Shown here: piece after piece, positions 5,402 to 8,622 of the stretch
How the letters are laid out: every line of letters begins with the position of its first letter
Numbering within the stretch: position 1 is the stretch's first letter
Origin: an uncultured Steroidobacteraceae bacterium
Lineage (GTDB): Bacteria; Pseudomonadota; Gammaproteobacteria; Steroidobacterales; Steroidobacteraceae
Length of the DNA: 8,622 bases
Direction: 5' to 3'
Assembly: GCA_955652625.1 (NCBI GenBank)
Contig: CATPBM010000176.1
Span: 1-8,622 of the forward strand
The notes under the pieces: generated by a model
Told to the model about the DNA's origin: nothing
Seen by the model: only the letters and a program-made list of their open reading frames with translations
Database searches by the model: none
Position numbers and translations under genes: made by a program

Positions 5402-6238
5402 GTGAGCACGGTCGCAACGGTTACCGGTCTCTTCTTCTACCCGGTGAAGTCGACACGCGGCATCGCGCTGCTTCGTGCACGCGTGGTGGCAACGGGCTTC
5501 GAGTGGGACCGGCAGTGGATGGTGATCGATGGCAAGGGCACTTTCTTAAGCCAGCGCACGCATCCGCAGCTGGCGCAGATCGTGCCGGCGATCGGTGAGG
5601 ACGCGCTGTTGCTCACGGCCGCAGGTAGACCGCCGCTGTCCGTGCCGCTCGCGCAGGCCGGTGAGCCCGTACCGGTGCGCGTCCATAACGATCCCTGCGT
5701 GGGGCTTGACCAGGGAACTGCGGCACAGGCCTGGATGAGTGAGACTCTGGGTCAGCCGGTGCGACTGGTGCGCGTGCCACCGGCGCCGCAGCGCGTGGCG
5801 AATCCGAAGTTCGCGGGGACGGCGCCGGCGCCGATGGGGTTCGCGGACGGCTTTCCGCTCCTCGTCTGCAACCAGGCCTCGCTCGATGAGCTCAACGCGC
5901 GCATGCCGCAGGCGATTCCCATGGAGCGCTTTCGCCCGAACATCGTCCTCGAGGGGCTCCCCGCCTGGGCTGAGGACCACATCGACACCCTGAGCGTCGG
6001 GGAGCTCACGCTGCGCCTGGTGAAGCCGTGCACGCGCTGCTCGATTCCCTCCATCGATCAGCGTACGGGCCTGCCCTCGACGAATCCGCTGCCCGTGCTG
6101 CGTGCGTTCCGCTTCAACCGCGAGCTGCTCGGTGTCACGTTCGGCGAGAACGCGGTCATAACCTCAGGCGTGGGATACGAGATCAGGCGGGGTGCGTCCT
6201 GTCGTGTCAGCTTTGAGCCCGCAGCCGCCGCCGGCTGA
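5402..6238 (+). CDS. MOSC-domain molybdenum-cofactor protein (YcbX/mARC-like, without ferredoxin domain)
   Basis: 278 residues from GTG 5402. An N-terminal beta-barrel domain (MOSC_N, about 3-125) begins TVTGLFFYPVKSTRGI (6-21) and includes the DRQWMVID strand (36-43). The catalytic MOSC domain follows: FADGFPLLVCNQASLDELN (147-165), FRPNIVLEG (177-185), KPCTRCSIPSIDQRTG (208-223) and TFGEN (246-250). C213 of CxRC is the expected Mo ligand by comparison with mARC. Relatives reduce N-hydroxylated compounds, and E. coli YcbX detoxifies N-hydroxylated base analogues. YcbX has an extra C-terminal 2Fe-2S domain that is absent here, so an external electron donor would be needed. The ORF is open upstream; an in-frame ATG at 5366 is possible, but the conserved fold begins right after GTG 5402, which has AGAGGG just upstream. 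Only 69 bp separate it from the divergent GGT-like start. Confidence 0.9.
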   Translation: MSTVATVTGLFFYPVKSTRGIALLRARVVATGFEWDRQWMVIDGKGTFLSQRTHPQLAQIVPAIGEDALLLTAAGRPPLSVPLAQAGEPVPVRVHNDPCVGLDQGTAAQAWMSETLGQPVRLVRVPPAPQRVANPKFAGTAPAPMGFADGFPLLVCNQASLDELNARMPQAIPMERFRPNIVLEGLPAWAEDHIDTLSVGELTLRLVKPCTRCSIPSIDQRTGLPSTNPLPVLRAFRFNRELLGVTFGENAVITSGVGYEIRRGASCRVSFEPAAAAG

Positions 6239-6277
6239 CATTTCTTTTACGCGCGATTACCCGCTCGCAGCCGCCGT

Positions 6278-6283
6278 CATAAT
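6278..6283 (+). promoter_or_regulatory. Possible -10 element before the GGDEF-EAL gene
   Basis: CATAAT (5 of 6 to consensus) lies about 70 nt before the likely start, in the 116-bp gap after the MOSC gene. The best -35 is only ATTACC (6256-6261), with a 16-bp spacer. The gap suggests that the GGDEF-EAL gene has its own promoter. Confidence 0.3.
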
Positions 6284-6343
6284 CCCAGGGCGTCCAAACT
6301 GTGCGCAGCGCACGACACGCTGCCAGCCGTTCCGCCACACTGC

Positions 6344-6349
6344 GGGGGA
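6344..6349 (+). promoter_or_regulatory. Ribosome binding site suggesting GTG 6355 as the GGDEF-EAL start
   Basis: GGGGGA lies 5 nt before GTG 6355. It is imperfect but the best purine run near the candidate starts GTG 6301, 6355 and 6367. Confidence 0.45.
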
Positions 6350-6354
6350 TATCT

Positions 6355-8265
6355 GTGGGGCAGAATGTGAACCAGTTGGCATTTGCGGTCGGCGCGCTGA
6401 CCGGGCTTCTGTGCGCGGCAATCGCCTCCGCGGTGGTGCTGTGGCGCAGGCGCCCGCGCGAGGAAAAGCGCAAGCAAAGCTGGCTCGAGCACTACGACGC
6501 CACGCCCCAGGCCGTTTTCGCGCAGTGGCCCACGACCGCCCTGGTGCTCGACCCCGGGACGGGCAGCGTGGTGGCAGCGAATCCTGCCGCGCTGCGCAGC
6601 CTCGGGTACTCCATCGAGGAGCTGCAAAAGCTCCCGTTCACCGATCTTTTCAGCGCCGAGGGGGTCGATGCGACTGCTCTCGTCGGCAAGCTCCGGGAGG
6701 CCACCAACCGGGAACCCCTGGAAATGCGCCAGCGCAGCAAGGACGCAGCGCAGCGTAACGTCGAGGCCACCTGCTACAGCCTGATGCTCGCGGAGCGGCA
6801 GGTGCTGGCGGTGGCGGTGCATGACGTCTCCGTGCGCCGCGAGGTCGAGACGCAGCTGCTCGAGAAGCACCAGGAGCTCGATCACCTGGCGCACCACGAT
6901 CACCTCACCGGGCTCCCCAATCGGCTCTACCTCGCGGCGCATCTGCCGGATGCCATCGAGGAGGCGAAGAAGAACGGCAGCGTGCTCGCGGTGCTGTTCC
7001 TGGACCTCGATCGCTTCAAGCATATCAACGACTCGCGCGGACATGAGACCGGCGACAAGCTCCTGAAGACCGTGGCGCAACGCATCCGCTCGACCATGCG
7101 CTCCGAGGACGTGGTGGTGCGCATGGGCGGGGATGAGTTCGTGGTGGTCATCAAGCGTATCAAGAGCACCGACCAGGTGAACGATGCGGCCGGGCGCATC
7201 AACCATGCTCTGAGTGCGCCAATGGTCGTCGACGGGCGCACGCTCGTGACCACGGTGAGCATCGGCGTCGCCCTGTACCCTCATGATGGGATCACCATGG
7301 GCGAGCTGCTGCGGCACTCGGACACTGCCATGTACCAGGCGAAGGATCGCGGCCGCAACAACTTCCAGCTTTTCAGCCAGAGCATGGATAAGCGGCTCAA
7401 ACAGCGCATCGCCATCGAATCGAGCCTGCGCACGGCGCTGCAGAGCAACCAGCTCGACGTTCACTACCAGCCGATCGTCGACATCGAGACGCACAAGGTG
7501 GTGGCACTCGAGGCTCTCATGCGCTGGAAGCATCCGAGCCACGGCTACGTGCGTCCCGAGCGCTTCGTCGCCGTCGCGGAGGAGGCGGGCCTGATCGTGC
7601 CCATCGGCGACTTCGTGCTGCAGCGGGCGATCGAGGACATGGTGCGCTGGCGGCAGATGTATGGTGCGCTGGTCCCGGTCGCGATCAACATCTCGGCCGT
7701 GCAGCTGCAGCGCTCCAATCTCGCAGAGAACATTTCCCGGCTCACCAAGCAGCACGGCCTGGATCCCAAGCTCCTGCAGATCGAGCTCACCGAAAGCGCG
7801 GTGTTCGAGCGCCGCGCGCCCGGGGCTCGCGAGGCGAGCCAGGATGCGGTGGCGAAGCTGCGCGAGCTCGGCGTGCACATTGCCATCGATGACTTCGGCA
7901 CCGGGTATTCGAGTCTCTCGTACCTCAAGCGCTGGCGCGTGGACACCCTCAAGATCGACCGCAGCTTCGTGCGCGATCTCGTGACCGACATGAGCGATCT
8001 GGCGATCGTGAGCGCCATCATTGCCATGGCGCGGCACCTGCACATCGAGGTGGTCGCGGAAGGCATCGAGGGCTGGCAGCAGCTGGCGAAGCTGCGCGAG
8101 CTCGGCTGCAATTACGCGCAGGGGTACCTGTTCGCCCGCCCGGTGCCGGCGGTGGACTGCGCGCGGTATTTCGCGGGCACGCCGCTCGATCTCACCCAGC
8201 GCCTGCCGGTCCTGGACAAGCTCGAAGCTACCCAGGACGAGGAGCAGGTGGCGCAGCGCGCCTGA
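6355..8265 (+). CDS. Membrane-anchored PAS-GGDEF-EAL cyclic-di-GMP protein
   Basis: 636 residues from GTG 6355. One membrane helix (about 5-30) is followed by a basic RRRPR stop-transfer segment, a PAS-like sensor (about 58-155, LDPGTGSVVAANPAALRSLGYS), a short linker helix, GGDEF (about 180-340) and EAL (about 360-610). The cyclase site is complete: LDLDRFK (216-222) and GGDEF (258-262), with an intact product-inhibition I-site RSED (249-252) five residues upstream. The phosphodiesterase site also looks complete: EAL at 386-388, N445, E477 (ELTES), D512/D513 (IDDFGTGYSSL), K533 (LKIDRSF), E569 (AEGIE) and Q589 (AQGYLFARP). It could thus both make and break c-di-GMP, with the PAS domain perhaps setting the balance. 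The PAS ligand is unknown; no haem or flavin signature is obvious. GTG 6301 (18 residues longer) or GTG 6367 are other possible starts. It stands alone, with no partner effector beside it. Confidence 0.95.
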   Translation: MGQNVNQLAFAVGALTGLLCAAIASAVVLWRRRPREEKRKQSWLEHYDATPQAVFAQWPTTALVLDPGTGSVVAANPAALRSLGYSIEELQKLPFTDLFSAEGVDATALVGKLREATNREPLEMRQRSKDAAQRNVEATCYSLMLAERQVLAVAVHDVSVRREVETQLLEKHQELDHLAHHDHLTGLPNRLYLAAHLPDAIEEAKKNGSVLAVLFLDLDRFKHINDSRGHETGDKLLKTVAQRIRSTMRSEDVVVRMGGDEFVVVIKRIKSTDQVNDAAGRINHALSAPMVVDGRTLVTTVSIGVALYPHDGITMGELLRHSDTAMYQAKDRGRNNFQLFSQSMDKRLKQRIAIESSLRTALQSNQLDVHYQPIVDIETHKVVALEALMRWKHPSHGYVRPERFVAVAEEAGLIVPIGDFVLQRAIEDMVRWRQMYGALVPVAINISAVQLQRSNLAENISRLTKQHGLDPKLLQIELTESAVFERRAPGAREASQDAVAKLRELGVHIAIDDFGTGYSSLSYLKRWRVDTLKIDRSFVRDLVTDMSDLAIVSAIIAMARHLHIEVVAEGIEGWQQLAKLRELGCNYAQGYLFARPVPAVDCARYFAGTPLDLTQRLPVLDKLEATQDEEQVAQRA

Positions 8266-8357
8266 GTTCCCCCAAGGCGGAGCGCCTGCCGGACAATCCG
8301 TCCCCGTAAGTTCCCGCTCCTCACCCGAGGCCAATTCGGGACATGCGAGAATGGGCC
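8266..8357. other. Intergenic region after GGDEF-EAL gene, weak hairpins
   Basis: 92 bp containing two short perfect inverted repeats: AGGCG-GAG-CGCCT (8275-8287) and CCCGA-N7-TCGGG (8324-8340). The first follows the stop codon closely and could help end transcription, but it has no T run. The second is just upstream of the next gene. Neither is strong evidence of a terminator. Confidence 0.3.
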
Positions 8358-8622
8358 ATGCCGCCTGACCCATCAGCCCCCGCCGAGACCAAAGCGCGCC
8401 AGCAGTGTGCGGACGCCGTGCTCATGGTCCGTCCGCAGGCCTTCGGCTACAACGCGCAGACGGCCGCTTCCAACACCTTCCAGCAGGCCCCGGATCCGGA
8501 CACAGGCGTGGACAGTCAGGCCAGGGCGCGCGAGGAGTTCGAGGGGCTCATCCGGGCGCTCACGAGCGAAGGCGTCAGCGTCTGCGCGGTCGAGGATTCC
8601 GCGACCCCGCCGAAACCCGACG
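8358..8622 (+). CDS. ctlX: CtlX-like citrulline/guanidino hydrolase, 5' part, cut by window edge
   Basis: 88 residues of an open frame that continues past the right edge. QCADAVLMVRPQAFGYNAQTAASNTFQ (16-42) is the N-terminal signature of the CtlX/arginine-deiminase-related family (amidinotransferase fold), in which members begin with a strand, an MVRP turn and F-x-x-N-x-x-T-A-x-x-N-x-F-Q. Family members act on guanidino or ureido groups; CtlX has been linked to citrulline use. The catalytic Asp, His and Cys lie beyond the window, so activity cannot be judged. The next part (ARAREEFEGLIRALTSEGVSVCAVED) is the expected helix and second strand of the first repeat. ATG 8358 is chosen, with GAGAA 6 nt upstream; in-frame ATG 8343 would add five residues and has no well-spaced ribosome site. 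No GGDEF-EAL overlap. Confidence 0.72.
   Translation, partial: MPPDPSAPAETKARQQCADAVLMVRPQAFGYNAQTAASNTFQQAPDPDTGVDSQARAREEFEGLIRALTSEGVSVCAVEDSATPPKPD

Noticed and set aside
6277..8373. 698-codon open frame on the minus strand opposite the GGDEF-EAL gene
   Set aside because: Its translation is low in recognisable structure and rich in His/Arg/Leu. It is the expected antisense shadow of a GC-rich gene whose sense product has unmistakable domains.
1..8622. CRISPR arrays, tRNA/rRNA genes, insertion sequences and attachment sites
   Set aside because: I saw no regularly spaced direct repeats, tRNA-like cloverleaf, rRNA segment, transposase or terminal inverted repeats. This is by reading, not by a scan.

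Overview
This 8.6 kb window is GC-rich bacterial DNA, densely coding, with short intergenic gaps and codons that favour G or C in the third position. Sigma-70-type promoter elements, Sec-type leaders, a membrane GGDEF-EAL protein and a small conserved protein of proteobacterial type suggest a Gram-negative, probably gammaproteobacterial (Xanthomonadales/Nevskiales/Steroidobacter-like) chromosome. That placement is an inference from gene style, because the window contains no rRNA or other marker gene. I see no mobile element, tRNA, rRNA or CRISPR array.

Left part (1-1662). The end of an unrecognised gene on + meets, stop codon to stop codon, a short-chain dehydrogenase (SDR) on - whose N-terminus looks like a secretion signal. 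Divergent from that SDR is a small protein of the antibiotic-biosynthesis-monooxygenase (ABM, dimeric alpha/beta barrel) type on +. A GC-rich double hairpin at 1615-1640 separates it from the next convergent gene.

Regulated pair (1663-2890). A FabG-like cytoplasmic SDR on - is divergent from an ArsR-type winged-helix regulator on +. The 88 bp between the SDR start and the chosen regulator start hold a textbook promoter for the SDR (TTGACA, 17 bp, TAAAAT). An inverted repeat (ATAGTTCG, 7 bp, CGAACTAT) covers its -10 box, and two further AGTTC half-sites flank it. This is the clearest regulatory circuit in the window: the regulator probably represses the SDR and perhaps itself.

Middle (2948-6238). 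A 108-residue conserved hypothetical protein lies on -, downstream of a large secreted gamma-glutamyltransferase-like Ntn hydrolase on -. The hydrolase keeps the nucleophilic Thr context and the oxyanion-type Gly-Gly, but appears to lack the residues that bind gamma-glutamyl substrates. Divergent from it is a MOSC-domain (YcbX/mARC-like) molybdenum-cofactor protein on +.

Right part (6239-8622). A membrane-anchored PAS-GGDEF-EAL protein for cyclic-di-GMP turnover has both catalytic domains apparently intact. The beginning of a CtlX-like guanidino-group hydrolase runs off the right edge.

Apart from the SDR/ArsR pair, the genes do not form an obvious single pathway. The left half has a redox or detoxification flavour (two SDRs, an ABM-like protein, a repressor). 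I found no convincing new multi-gene system. The best leads are the operator architecture, the divergent Ntn hydrolase and the apparently exported SDR.
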